The notes: generated by a model from the letters alone, not told the origin. DNA of 26,878 nt from Methanobacteriaceae archaeon (GCA_900766745.1 CAAFWR010000064.1:1-26878); one strand, 5' to 3'; numbered from the stretch's first letter, positions 1-7,838 are shown. Numbers and translations: made by a program.

Positions 1-126
1 CCAACGAATACCACCACCATGATTTTTAGCTGTGTTATTTATAATGTTACAGTTTTTTAGTGTTCCATTATTTCCTGTCCATTGTATCGCACCACCCAGA
101 TTGGTGAAATTGAAGTTTCTTGAAAT
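1..126 (-). pseudogene. Adhesin-like protein remnant, cut by the left edge
   Basis: The minus strand is open for 42 codons and encodes NFNFTNLGGAIQWTGN, then NGTLKNC, NNTA and GGGIRW. This is the repeat signature of Methanobrevibacter adhesin-like surface proteins (beta-helix repeats, normally secreted and very long). The frame is closed upstream by a TAA (plus 127-129) with no ATG, GTG or TTG between, and no signal peptide or ribosome binding site is seen, so this is a 5'-truncated or decayed copy. It may continue past the window edge. A related decayed copy lies on the opposite strand at 24765-25661. Recognition of the repeat is solid; the pseudogene call is inferred from the missing start. 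Confidence 0.65.
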
Positions 127-588
127 TTAATATTATGTCCGTTGAAAATCGCTTCTATTAACATTTATTTTAATTTTAAGTGTTTAATTAAACTTTTAAT
201 AAGCTTATATTTGTTCAACATCATTTGAACACAACATTTTAAAATCCCACAATAAAGTAATAATCTTTAGATATAATGATACAATAGCATATGTCGCTCT
301 AGAACAATTTAATCCACTATCTAATATTATTTTACTTATATCCTTAATCATAATAATTCAATAGCTCTTCAAACCATTCTCAGATGATAAAATATATTGA
401 TTGAAGCATATCTAAAAAACTGTTCAATTCCTAAAAAAACAATTTAAATTTCTATTTCATTTAATATGAATGTGCATTACAATTTTAAGTAAGAAATAAT
501 GCATTTAAAGTGGAAAAAAATTTTTAGTAAACAAATATTTATAATATAAAATACAATAATAAATATGTTAATGCAATTTTATTATACA
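127..588. other. AT-rich stretch with no supported gene
   Basis: All frames are densely interrupted. The longest notable frame is a 48-codon minus-strand ORF (205-351, starting MIKDISKIILDSGL). It has no ribosome binding site and no recognisable family, so I do not call it. It could be decayed sequence upstream of the adhesin fragment. Confidence 0.5.
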
Positions 589-660
589 GTTCAATACGGC
601 CCCTCTAGGGTTTTCACTCTTTAAAACAACTCCATAAAGTTTTATCCTAGAGGATTGAAC
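589..660. repeat. 72-base nested inverted repeat, 3' of coaBC
   Basis: Three nested arm pairs match exactly: GTTCAAT (589-595) with ATTGAAC (654-660), CCTCTAGG (602-609) with CCTAGAGG (646-653), and TAAAAC (622-627) with GTTTTA (639-644). That makes 21 base pairs, with bulges on the left arm only. It starts 23 bases beyond the coaBC stop on the minus strand. It could be an RNA 3'-end structure or terminator, a small RNA, or a tiny palindromic element. No T-run follows the structure in the minus direction, so a classic terminator is only one option. Confidence 0.5.
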
Positions 661-683
661 TTATAATTGGAAATTAAGACGTT

Positions 684-1343
684 TTATTCTATTTTTTTAA
701 AGATTTCATCCCATATTATTTTAGAGATTTCTCTTTTAGAAAGTAGAGGTGTTTCGATAACTTTATCGCTGATAATCAGAACTTTATTATTATCAGAACC
801 GAAATTGCAAAACTTAGCACCTACATCATTGGCTACTACAAGATCAGTATCTGAATTTTCAATTTGTTCATAAGCACTTTTCACCAGTTCTTCTTTAGAT
901 GCATTATACAGTGCTTTAAAACCAACAAGGAATATTTCAGGATTAATTTTCTTTACATTAGCTAAAATCTTAACTGTTGGCTCAAGAATTATATCTAAAT
1001 TATTATCAGAAGAGATTTTATAATCTTTGAATTCAGACATTTTAAAATCAGAAACTGCCGCAGTTGCAATGAAAATATCATGAAGGGGAACTAACTCAAA
1101 AACCGCTTTAGCCATCTCTTCAGTCGTATTTACTTTTACTGAATTAAACATGGAAGGAATTCGAACAGAAACATTGCCTTCAATAACAGTCAAATCAGAA
1201 CCACGAATATAAGCCTCTTTAGCCAGTTCTAAACCCATTTTTCCAGAAGAATGATTAGTGATTCCTCTTACTGCGTCAATAGGTTCAAATGTTCCGCCTA
1301 GACTTATTAAAACTTTTTTATTTAAAATAATATCCCTACTTAT
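684..1343 (-). CDS. coaB: CoaB part of a frameshifted CoaBC (phosphopantothenate-cysteine ligase domain)
   Basis: This is the ligase half of the bifunctional coenzyme A enzyme, which joins cysteine to 4'-phosphopantothenate. Family landmarks are GGTFEPIDAVRGITNHSSGKMG near the start, AAVSDFK, FLVGFKA and DLVVANDVGAKF. The first in-frame ATG (1238) lies inside the nucleotide-binding motif, after GGTFEPIDAVRG, so it cannot be the true start. Upstream codons reading ISRDIILNKKVLISLGG stay open back to the CoaC tail, with no start codon. The natural protein is therefore a fusion with the upstream CoaC domain, broken by one base at the T-run 1343-1347. Either the strain carries a frameshift or the base is a sequencing error. 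If real, CoaB translation would need frameshifting or an unusual start. Confidence 0.8.
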   Translation of the reverse strand: MSRDIILNKKVLISLGGTFEPIDAVRGITNHSSGKMGLELAKEAYIRGSDLTVIEGNVSVRIPSMFNSVKVNTTEEMAKAVFELVPLHDIFIATAAVSDFKMSEFKDYKISSDNNLDIILEPTVKILANVKKINPEIFLVGFKALYNASKEELVKSAYEQIENSDTDLVVANDVGAKFCNFGSDNNKVLIISDKVIETPLLSKREISKIIWDEIFKKIE

Positions 1344-1842
1344 TTTTATTGATCAATCTTAAAGATTCAAGGACAATATCTTCTTTATGTGGAAATTTAG
1401 CTTTTCCTTCATCCATTCTTGGTTTAAGGAATTTTGCAGAATTTTCGTCTTTAATTTTTTCAATGTTTCCTTTAATGGCTTTGTACATTGAATCATGCAT
1501 TGAAGGAACAAATAAAATAGGTGTGTCATGTCCATATGCAGTAATCAAAAGTGTTGAAATGGGATTATCGGCTATCTTATATGCAAATTTGCTTATAGTA
1601 TTTGCAGTAGCTGGAGCAACCAATATCAAATCCTCTTGGCTATATTTAACATGCTCAATTTTACCTGTGAGTTCTGTGACAACTTCAGCCCCTGTTGCAA
1701 ATTCCATTGCATTAGGAGTTATAATGTCGCATGCAGATTCACTCATAAAACACTTGACTTCAACATCATTTCTTCTAAGTTCACGAGCTAATTTAATAGC
1801 TTCGGTTGCAGCAATACTTCCAGTAACACATAATATAATCAT
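1336..1842 (-). CDS. coaC: CoaC flavoprotein (phosphopantothenoylcysteine decarboxylase domain)
   Basis: This is the N-terminal FMN-binding half of CoaBC (Dfp), which decarboxylates 4'-phosphopantothenoylcysteine in coenzyme A synthesis. It starts MIILCVTGSIAATEA, the flavoprotein nucleotide-binding loop. It contains EHVKYS with the expected catalytic histidine, LVAPATANTISKFAYKIADN, and the substrate clamp VPSMHDSMY (PxMHxxMY). The ATG at 1842 has an AGGTG five bases upstream. The ORF ends with a TAG at 1336-1338 just after NKNK. Reading one base fewer in the AAAAA run joins it directly to the CoaB frame, as in the usual archaeal fusion. It lies 33 bases downstream of the PsbP-like gene and is probably co-transcribed with it. 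Confidence 0.88.
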   Translation of the reverse strand: MIILCVTGSIAATEAIKLARELRRNDVEVKCFMSESACDIITPNAMEFATGAEVVTELTGKIEHVKYSQEDLILVAPATANTISKFAYKIADNPISTLLITAYGHDTPILFVPSMHDSMYKAIKGNIEKIKDENSAKFLKPRMDEGKAKFPHKEDIVLESLRLINKNK

Positions 1843-1875
1843 AAAAACACCTTGTTTAAAAAGAAAAAATAAAGA

Positions 1876-2418
1876 TTAATTTATTTGAAAATTGCGAACA
1901 ACAAAATCAAATATATTTAAATTTCCATTAAATTGGTCTATAGGAGCACTGTATAAAATAACATAAGCCTCATTATTTTTCTCTAACCAGATAGCTTTAT
2001 GTTCTCTTTGAGTTCCATTTATATCAGAGACGTAGTTATATTCCAATCCCTGTAAATTTCCAATAGCTACTGCACCAGATGATGTTAGATTGTAATCTCC
2101 CAATTTTTCCATTTTAGCATAGCTCTCATTTACAAATTTTTCAAAAGATCCTTCAATAGGTGTTTTTTCTATGTTAATGTTAACTTCAGCAACACCACTT
2201 GAATCTATTGAACTTAGCTTAGCAATAGCTATTAATGTATGGTTGGAAGTGGTCTTTGCAATGCCCCAATCAGAAGGAAATTTAATAGTAATACCATTTT
2301 TAGATATTGTTTGAATATCTTTAGGATTTGCACTGGCTTCCTGATTATCTGCCATAACAAATCCAACAGAGCAGATTAAAACAATAACGATCAAAACTGC
2401 AATAATATGTTTTTTCAT
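1876..2418 (-). CDS. Secreted PsbP/DcrB-like domain protein
   Basis: This 180-residue protein has an N-terminal signal peptide or membrane anchor (residues 1-23: two lysines, then a hydrophobic core ending GFVMA). The extracellular domain begins around ISKNGITIKFPSDWGIA and resembles the small PsbP-like domains common in Methanobacteriales envelope proteins. There is no lipobox cysteine, so release or N-terminal anchoring are both possible. The ATG has AAGGTG six bases upstream. The gene sits between a membrane protein gene and coaBC, on the same strand with short gaps. No enzymatic residues are evident. Its role is unknown; it may be structural or ligand-binding at the cell surface. The family assignment rests on fold-level resemblance. 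Confidence 0.6.
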   Translation of the reverse strand: MKKHIIAVLIVIVLICSVGFVMADNQEASANPKDIQTISKNGITIKFPSDWGIAKTTSNHTLIAIAKLSSIDSSGVAEVNINIEKTPIEGSFEKFVNESYAKMEKLGDYNLTSSGAVAIGNLQGLEYNYVSDINGTQREHKAIWLEKNNEAYVILYSAPIDQFNGNLNIFDFVVRNFQIN

Positions 2419-2486
2419 AAATTCACCTTAAAAATAAAAAAGAATATTAGAGGTTAGAATTAATATTCTTCGATTCAATTGACATT

Positions 2487-3176
2487 CTAGCCTGTTCCAG
2501 AATCTTGGCCTCCGCCAGTGTTAGAACCATCACCAGTTCCACCACCCTGATTTTGTCCTCCGCTATCAGTACTGCCTCCAGGTTGGGTACTAGATGAGGA
2601 ATCATCTCTTGGCACATAGCTATCCTCACTTTGTGAGCTATCACTAGTATCCGCATTGCTTGTACTTTGAGTAGAAGTATCATTCTTATCAATTGTAACT
2701 TTAGAAATATCTGGAAATGAAGTGTCCACTACTAATGCATCAGAATGAACAACAGACAAATCTTCAAAGTTCATAGCAAAAACACCTACGGCAATACCGA
2801 GGGTTAATCCTATTACTAAAATCAAAACAGTAAACAATTTGTATGTGCTTGAATCCATTGACTTTTTATTTTTCTTATTTAAGTCCCTGTCATCTTTTTT
2901 AGGATTTATAATGTATTTTTGAACAAGGCCATTTTCCTCTTTTTTTCTCTTATTCCTAGCATCATCATATCTTTGTCTATTACGTCTAATATCAGGTGCA
3001 GGTTTACCTTGCATTGAACGAATTCTATTAGTAGCTGCGTTTTTATCTAAATATCTAAGTCTATCTTGATACTTGGCCATGTAGTATCTATATTTCTGTG
3101 GAGATACTTTACCTGCTCGGTAGTCTCTTTCTAGACTATTAATAATACTTAGAATTTTTTGTTTTTCGTCCGGCAC
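2487..3176 (-). CDS. Single-pass membrane protein with Ser/Gly-rich outer tail
   Basis: I chose the GTG at 3176 because GGAGGG lies about five bases upstream; the longer ATG frame (3224) has no such site and overlaps the promoter. The protein is then 229 residues. The N-terminal cytoplasmic part (about 1-100) is highly charged and helical (DEKQKILSIINSLERDYRAG, then RYYMAKYQDRLRYLDK). One membrane segment follows (LFTVLILVIGLTLGIAVGVF). The outer part carries DISKVTIDKNDTS and a low-complexity Ser/Thr/Asp then Gly/Gln tail ending GGGQDSGTG. No enzyme family is recognised. The tail resembles a stalk crossing the pseudomurein wall (inference). Confidence 0.7.
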   Translation of the reverse strand: MPDEKQKILSIINSLERDYRAGKVSPQKYRYYMAKYQDRLRYLDKNAATNRIRSMQGKPAPDIRRNRQRYDDARNKRKKEENGLVQKYIINPKKDDRDLNKKNKKSMDSSTYKLFTVLILVIGLTLGIAVGVFAMNFEDLSVVHSDALVVDTSFPDISKVTIDKNDTSTQSTSNADTSDSSQSEDSYVPRDDSSSSTQPGGSTDSGGQNQGGGTGDGSNTGGGQDSGTG

Positions 3177-3210
3177 GCCTACCCTCCTATAAGTTAGATT
3201 AATAATATAA

Positions 3211-3221
3211 TTATATAAAAA
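3211..3221 (-). promoter_or_regulatory. TATA box for the 2487-3176 gene
   Basis: On the minus strand this reads TTTTTATATAA, about 35-45 bases before the GTG at 3176. Transcription would start near 3190, leaving a short leader that holds the GGAGGG site. Confidence 0.5.
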
Positions 3222-3294
3222 CAATGATTTAAAGTTTACTTAATAGAAATACTTTATTATTAATCTCTTTAAAAGTATTGCTTTAAAGATTATT

Positions 3295-4104
3295 TTAATA
3301 AGAAAAAATAGGATATGAACCTAAAATCTTTAAAGTAGCTGTGGTCTTTTCTACTTGGGAAAGAATTTCATGAATTTTCTCTTCTTTCCTATGACCATAA
3401 AAATCTAGGAAGAAGATATAATCCCCTAAACCTTCTTTAGATGGTCTTGATTCGATTTTAGTTAAATTAACGTGAGCTTTATAGAAAATTTCTAAAATTT
3501 TATAAAGAGCCCCGGGATTATCTTCATATAAGGAAAAAGCAATTGATGTTTTATCGTTTCCAGTAGGTTCATGGTCTTCATTAGAAACAACAACAAATCG
3601 GGTTTCATTGTTAGAAACATCTTGAATATTGCTGATTAAAATTTCCATATCATAAAGTTCAGCTGCTTTTTTATTTCCTATAGCTGCTGAAGAGTTGTTT
3701 CCAATAATGCTTTTAACAGCATTGGCAGTACTAATTGCAAAGTGAGGTTGGAAGTTATTTTCGTTTATAAAACCTTGGCATTGTCCTAAAGCTTGGGAAT
3801 GAGAGTACACGTCTTTTATCTCATCTAATTTCACTTCCTTATTAACAACTAGATTGTGGTTAATTGGCAGGATGATTTCATCACAAATTTTTAAATCATG
3901 TTTATGGACAAATAAATCGAGAGTTTGGGAAACTGCTCCTTCAATTGAATTTTCAATGGGAACAACGCCTTTATCACACTCTCCATTTGTAACGCTGTCT
4001 AAAACTGCAGGAATTGTGCAATAAGAAATCAGATTGTCAGAAATTGTACTGGCTGCTTCATGAGTATATGTACCTTTAGGGCCTAAAAATGAAATCGGTT
4101 TTAT
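3295..4104 (-). CDS. pheA: Prephenate dehydratase with an ATA at the start position
   Basis: It converts prephenate to phenylpyruvate in phenylalanine synthesis. The catalytic domain starts KPISFLGPKGTYTHEAAS and includes VVPIENSIEGAV and NNETRFVVVS (catalytic TRF). The C-terminal ACT domain has ENPGALYKIL-like DNPGALYKIL and KIESRPSKEGLGDYIFFLDF, the phenylalanine-sensing ESRP region. Length from the ATA is 269 residues, normal for an archaeal PheA. There is no ATG, GTG or TTG in frame upstream before a stop, and none until a GTG at 3834, inside the domain. AGGAGG lies seven bases before the ATA at 4104-4102, so ATA occupies exactly the place of the start codon. Either AUA initiation or a recent start-codon loss fits. 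It follows two CBS genes by 35 bases, probably in one operon. Confidence 0.88.
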   Translation of the reverse strand: MKPISFLGPKGTYTHEAASTISDNLISYCTIPAVLDSVTNGECDKGVVPIENSIEGAVSQTLDLFVHKHDLKICDEIILPINHNLVVNKEVKLDEIKDVYSHSQALGQCQGFINENNFQPHFAISTANAVKSIIGNNSSAAIGNKKAAELYDMEILISNIQDVSNNETRFVVVSNEDHEPTGNDKTSIAFSLYEDNPGALYKILEIFYKAHVNLTKIESRPSKEGLGDYIFFLDFYGHRKEEKIHEILSQVEKTTATLKILGSYPIFSY

Positions 4105-4111
4105 AAAAAAT

Positions 4112-4117
4112 CCTCCT
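4112..4117 (-). promoter_or_regulatory. Strong ribosome binding site before the ATA start of pheA
   Basis: AGGAGG on the minus strand, seven bases from the ATA (4104-4102). It pins the intended start of pheA although no ATG, GTG or TTG is present. Confidence 0.75.
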
Positions 4118-4139
4118 AAAAATAGTTTAAATAGCTAAA

Positions 4140-4964
4140 TTAATAGCTATCTAAGTTTACAATTAATTTTAATATGTCTGTTTGGGTTATCATACCTATC
4201 ACCATATCCGAATCATTAATGATAGGTAAACCACTGAATCCTGTTTCAATCATAAGTTTATCGGCTTTAGATATTGATTCATTTTCGTTAGCAGATAATG
4301 GATTTGAAGACATGATATCTGAAATTAATACTTCTTTAATTTTATTTTTCTGATGGTTGTCTGGAACATTCTTCTTGATATCAATAAATAACCTTATTAA
4401 GTCTTTAGATGTTAATATTCCCACTAATTTATCGTCATCGATTACTGGAAGCCTGCCTACTTTTGAATCAAGCATCAATCTCCTTCCATGAACTGCTCTT
4501 TCAGAGGGATTAACAGAGATGATATTTGTAGACATTACTTCCTTGATTGGGATTTTGTCGAATGCTCTTCCGTCAGCTAATGTTAGGAAATCAGCTTTAG
4601 TAACCATCCCTACAAGATTGCCTTCAAAGTCCATAACAGGAACAGATCCTATTCTATTGTCAAGCATTAATTTCGCTACATCCACTAAATCAGTATCTTC
4701 ATCAGCAGTTATAACTTCTTTAACCATCACTGAAGATACATGTATTCTTGCAAGAGGTTTTTTTTCAAGTTTAGAAGAACCTATTTCACGAGCAATATCC
4801 CTTTCTGAGATTATTCCAACTAATTCTTTCTTATGATCTTGGTTTGTGTTTAATACCAGTAACCGTGATACTTTGTTTTTTCCCATCAATTTAATAGCAT
4901 CAGATAAGTTTTGATCCTTATCGATGGTTATTAAATTTTCAGTCATTAAATTTTTTACTTTCAT
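4140..4964 (-). CDS. Four-CBS-domain protein
   Basis: This 274-residue soluble protein consists of four CBS motifs in two Bateman pairs. Each begins with a VKNLMTENLITIDKDQNL-like strand and ends with a VGIISERD/VGMVTKAD/VGILTSKD/IGMITQTD turn. CBS pairs bind adenosyl nucleotides (AMP, ATP, SAM) and usually regulate a partner; no enzyme domain is attached. The ATG has GGAG about nine bases upstream. It lies 23 bases downstream of a second four-CBS gene and 35 bases before pheA, all on one strand, so the three may be one transcript. The ligand and partner cannot be told from sequence. Confidence 0.88.
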   Translation of the reverse strand: MKVKNLMTENLITIDKDQNLSDAIKLMGKNKVSRLLVLNTNQDHKKELVGIISERDIAREIGSSKLEKKPLARIHVSSVMVKEVITADEDTDLVDVAKLMLDNRIGSVPVMDFEGNLVGMVTKADFLTLADGRAFDKIPIKEVMSTNIISVNPSERAVHGRRLMLDSKVGRLPVIDDDKLVGILTSKDLIRLFIDIKKNVPDNHQKNKIKEVLISDIMSSNPLSANENESISKADKLMIETGFSGLPIINDSDMVIGMITQTDILKLIVNLDSY

Positions 4965-4987
4965 GGATTCATCTCCTACTTTTTTTC

Positions 4988-5929
4988 TTAGAATTTTTTA
5001 ATAGCTTTTATTACATCTCTTTCTGTAATGATTCCAACTATTTTATCATCTTTTACAACAGGCACTCCACCAATGTTATTGTCAGCGAAGGTTAAGCATA
5101 AATCCCCTACCTTTTCTGTTGGTGATACGGTTATGATGTCTGTAACCATTATCTCAGAAAGTTTAGTGTCTAAGACCTCATTCGCTGAATTATCTTTTAA
5201 ATTATCAAACAAATTTTTATTATTTAAGAATCTGATAACGTCTGTTGAAGTTACCATACCTAAAAGTTTTTTAGATGCTTTAGAGATATCTGCTTCTCCT
5301 CCAACAATAGGTATTCTCCTAAGGCTGTTTCTTACCATGATTTTACATGCACCTTCTACTGGTGTTCCTGGTGTTGTTGTAAAGACTTTTGTAGTCATGT
5401 AATCTTGCACTTCTTCATCAGTAAGTAATGAACCCATTGACAGTGCAACATCTCTTTCGGTTACGATTCCAACAAGTTTTTCATTCTCATCAACAATAGG
5501 AATAGCCCCTATTTGGTTCTCTAGCATTTTTTTAAGTGTTTCATCAATAGATGCTTTGTTTGATAATTTTACTACATCTGTTGTCATGATTTCTTTTACA
5601 TGAACATTAATAGCTGCTAGGAAATTATCGTCATATTTTTTCTCGATGATGTTGAATTTTTCACCACCGCCTAAGAAATTCATAATGTCCATAACAGTTA
5701 CAATTCCTAAAACTTTACCTGAACCGGAATCGGTTACTGGTAATCTCCTGAATTTATGTTCCATCATAACTTTAGCTGTGTCTTTAATACTTTTACTTGG
5801 TGGGATTGAAACTACATCTGTACTAGCAATAGACATTATAGCACCATCTTTATCTGGTGCTTTTGTTTGATGTTCAATTGAGCCTCTGTTTCCAGATTTA
5901 CTTACATTTATAGATTTTTTATCTTTCAT
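4988..5929 (-). CDS. Four-CBS-domain protein with polar N-terminal tail
   Basis: This 313-residue protein has a charged N-terminal stretch of about 30 residues (KDKKSINVSKSGNRGS) followed by four CBS motifs. They are recognisable at VVSIPPSKSIKDTAKVMM, VKEIMTTDVVKLSNKASI, VQDYMTTKVFTTTPGTPV and LSEIMVTDIITVSPTEKV, with VGIVTERDV and VGIITERDV turns. It is a paralogue of the next gene and was probably made by duplication. GAGGTG lies six bases before the ATG. A nucleotide-sensing regulatory role is known for the family; the specific target here is unknown. It is first in a probable CBS-CBS-pheA unit. Confidence 0.88.
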   Translation of the reverse strand: MKDKKSINVSKSGNRGSIEHQTKAPDKDGAIMSIASTDVVSIPPSKSIKDTAKVMMEHKFRRLPVTDSGSGKVLGIVTVMDIMNFLGGGEKFNIIEKKYDDNFLAAINVHVKEIMTTDVVKLSNKASIDETLKKMLENQIGAIPIVDENEKLVGIVTERDVALSMGSLLTDEEVQDYMTTKVFTTTPGTPVEGACKIMVRNSLRRIPIVGGEADISKASKKLLGMVTSTDVIRFLNNKNLFDNLKDNSANEVLDTKLSEIMVTDIITVSPTEKVGDLCLTFADNNIGGVPVVKDDKIVGIITERDVIKAIKKF

Positions 5930-5989
5930 ATTGACACCTCATAAGTGTATTGTCACAGTCAAAGCAATAAAAACAATAAAATAAAACCA

Positions 5990-6685
5990 CTATTCAATAT
6001 TTAGAATCGTATGAATCTGTGGAATAGTAGCAACCTCAAAATGTTCTCCAGCAATCTCTGAAAATTCAAATAATTTCTCTGTATTGTCCTTCCAGTCAGA
6101 TATTGGACTTGAAGGTTGGATATCAATTTTAAGATTATTTTTATTTAATATACTTTCAGAAAGTATTTCTATTACCTCTTTAATCGTACTTGTTTTTGTT
6201 GTTGGTAGTGTGACGATTTTGCAATATACCGTTATACTTCTAGCTATTAATAAAGTTAATGTTTTAACCTCATTTGATAAAATGTCCTTGTTATACTCTT
6301 TAAAGTGTTCAGGCAATTTTATATCAAGTGAGACAATGTCTAAATTTTCTATTGAAATTATGTTGTCAGGTAGAGTTCCGTTTGTTTCAAGCAATACATT
6401 CAAATCAATTTTTTTAGAAACTTCAGATATAAATTCAGGATATAGACTTGGTTCACCACCAGTAAATGAAACCACTTTACAGTCTGGAGTTTTTAAGCTA
6501 TTGATTTTATCTGCAACCTCCTGAACGGTCATGTTTTTGCCTGATTTTTCAGATTTGCTTTTGTTTGTATCGCAATAGTTACAATCTAAATTGCAACCTG
6601 CAAATCGGACAAAAATTTGTCTTTGACCTACATAGGGCCCTTCTCCTTGAAAACTTGAGAATATTTCAATAATTGGAGCTTTCAT
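5990..6685 (-). CDS. queE: 7-carboxy-7-deazaguanine synthase (QueE, radical SAM)
   Basis: It makes 7-carboxy-7-deazaguanine from 6-carboxytetrahydropterin, the second dedicated step toward preQ0, which archaea insert into tRNA as archaeosine. The N-terminus has FSSFQGEGPYVGQRQIFVRF and the cluster motif C31-x3-C35-x2-C38 (CNLDCNYC). SFTGGEPSLYP (GGEP at 76-79) is the SAM-binding motif, and VVSLDIKLPE-like SLDIKLPEHF follows. At 231 residues it is a usual QueE length. It starts two bases after the queD stop, so translation of the two is likely coupled. Product and pathway follow from the family; nothing looks damaged. Confidence 0.9.
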   Translation of the reverse strand: MKAPIIEIFSSFQGEGPYVGQRQIFVRFAGCNLDCNYCDTNKSKSEKSGKNMTVQEVADKINSLKTPDCKVVSFTGGEPSLYPEFISEVSKKIDLNVLLETNGTLPDNIISIENLDIVSLDIKLPEHFKEYNKDILSNEVKTLTLLIARSITVYCKIVTLPTTKTSTIKEVIEILSESILNKNNLKIDIQPSSPISDWKDNTEKLFEFSEIAGEHFEVATIPQIHTILNIE

Positions 6686-6687
6686 AT

Positions 6688-7209
6688 TTATTCCACAAAT
6701 TCTTTAGTATACACTGCCCCTTGACCAATACCTTCATTTACACATACTGAAAGTGTAAATAAGTTATCGTACTTTTTTGAAAGTTCGTCAACTAACTTTT
6801 CTGCAAAGTATTTGGACAATTCTTCTGCAGAGGTATAAGGTAAATTTAAGAGTACACAATCATCTGTCGGAAGACTGTAACCTTTATCATTGATTTTTAA
6901 GTGAAGAGTTTTTCTATTTTCTAGTTCTTCAATTGAGTCTAAACCTTTGGTAAAGTCTTTAAATTCTATAGCATCATTTAAAACAGGAATTAAAAGCCTG
7001 TGGTCTAATGTGTCACAGATAGCTTTTGTGTATGCTTTAACGTCTTTAAAGTCAACTACAAAATCATACTCGCCAGCACGATCTCCCTCAATTTCAACAT
7101 CTACAAAGTAGGAGTGGCCGTGTATATGGCCGCAGGAGGGATGTCCTGGAATAACATGTGCTGAGGAGAATCTTAAATTAGACTGAATGCCGTTAATTAA
7201 AATTTTCAT
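6688..7209 (-). CDS. queD: 6-carboxytetrahydropterin synthase (QueD/PTPS family)
   Basis: It converts dihydroneopterin triphosphate to 6-carboxytetrahydropterin for preQ0 synthesis. Zinc ligands fit H18, H30 and H32 in FSSAHVIPGH and CGHIHGHSY, with C26 as the catalytic cysteine. TLDHRLL supplies the Asp-His pair, and CVNEGIGQGAVY the pterin-binding glutamate. At 173 residues it is longer than bacterial QueD because of an insert around residues 78-115 (FKDFTKGLDSIEELENRK), as seen in archaeal forms. GGTGA precedes the ATG. It is the middle gene of the DUF366-queD-queE unit. Confidence 0.9.
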   Translation of the reverse strand: MKILINGIQSNLRFSSAHVIPGHPSCGHIHGHSYFVDVEIEGDRAGEYDFVVDFKDVKAYTKAICDTLDHRLLIPVLNDAIEFKDFTKGLDSIEELENRKTLHLKINDKGYSLPTDDCVLLNLPYTSAEELSKYFAEKLVDELSKKYDNLFTLSVCVNEGIGQGAVYTKEFVE

Positions 7210-7221
7210 AAAATCACCATA

Positions 7222-7815
7222 TTATAATAAATTAGTTTTGGAAATATCATTTTCAATTGTTTCCAGTTCAGCAATGAATCTGTTAGCTGTTTCATTTATC
7301 AAATCAACTACATTTTTTTCATTAAATATCTGTTTGCCAGCGGAATCTTTAATATCATATAATCCGATTGTATCTACATCATCAGGAGTTCCCTTATCTT
7401 CAAGATTAAGTGCAAAATGAATCTTCATGCTGCTCAAGCTGGCAGTAGCTATTGAAATACTAAGTTTGCCCCCATCTACAAAGATGTCATCACCTTCTCT
7501 TTTAGACACTATACCATGCTCAGACAGAATCTCTCTAAATATCATGACAAGAAGCCTTTGGCGCAAGTATGCAATTCTCATATTTGCAGGCTGGCAGTCA
7601 AAGAATTCGCAAATAAAATTAACCATGTAATTGGATTTGATTTCAAGACCAACATCTGCAAAGTCTTTTAAATTATCAGGAGTGATATTTACAGGACCTA
7701 TCCATGTAACAATTGAGGAACCATAAATTCCAAACTCTCTAAAAGCCCAAGAAGCATCAATTTGACTTCCATCATAAGGAAATATTTCTTCAACATGTTT
7801 GTGTACAATATTCAT
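7222..7815 (-). CDS. DUF366 family protein, linked to preQ0 genes
   Basis: This 197-residue protein matches my recollection of the uncharacterised archaeal DUF366 (COG2029) family. Landmarks are [41 protein letters not shown] and [19 protein letters not shown]. There is no signal peptide or membrane segment, so it is probably cytosolic. It is the first gene of a unit with queD (12-base gap) and queE, which suggests a role in deazaguanine or archaeosine metabolism (inference from context only). No ribosome binding site precedes the ATG, and a TATA box lies about 27 bases upstream, consistent with a leaderless message. No catalytic residues can be assigned. Confidence 0.75.
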   Translation of the reverse strand: MNIVHKHVEEIFPYDGSQIDASWAFREFGIYGSSIVTWIGPVNITPDNLKDFADVGLEIKSNYMVNFICEFFDCQPANMRIAYLRQRLLVMIFREILSEHGIVSKREGDDIFVDGGKLSISIATASLSSMKIHFALNLEDKGTPDDVDTIGLYDIKDSAGKQIFNEKNVVDLINETANRFIAELETIENDISKTNLL

Positions 7816-7838
7816 AGAAGTATGTTTGTATATATTTT

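Noticed and set aside
205..351. 48-codon minus-strand ORF
   Set aside because: No ribosome binding site, promoter or recognisable family; the length is within chance in AT-rich spacer.
589..660. A tRNA gene or fragment, suggested by the length of 72 and GTTCAAT
   Set aside because: No cloverleaf can be drawn: the arms form one long nested hairpin and there is no anticodon or D arm.
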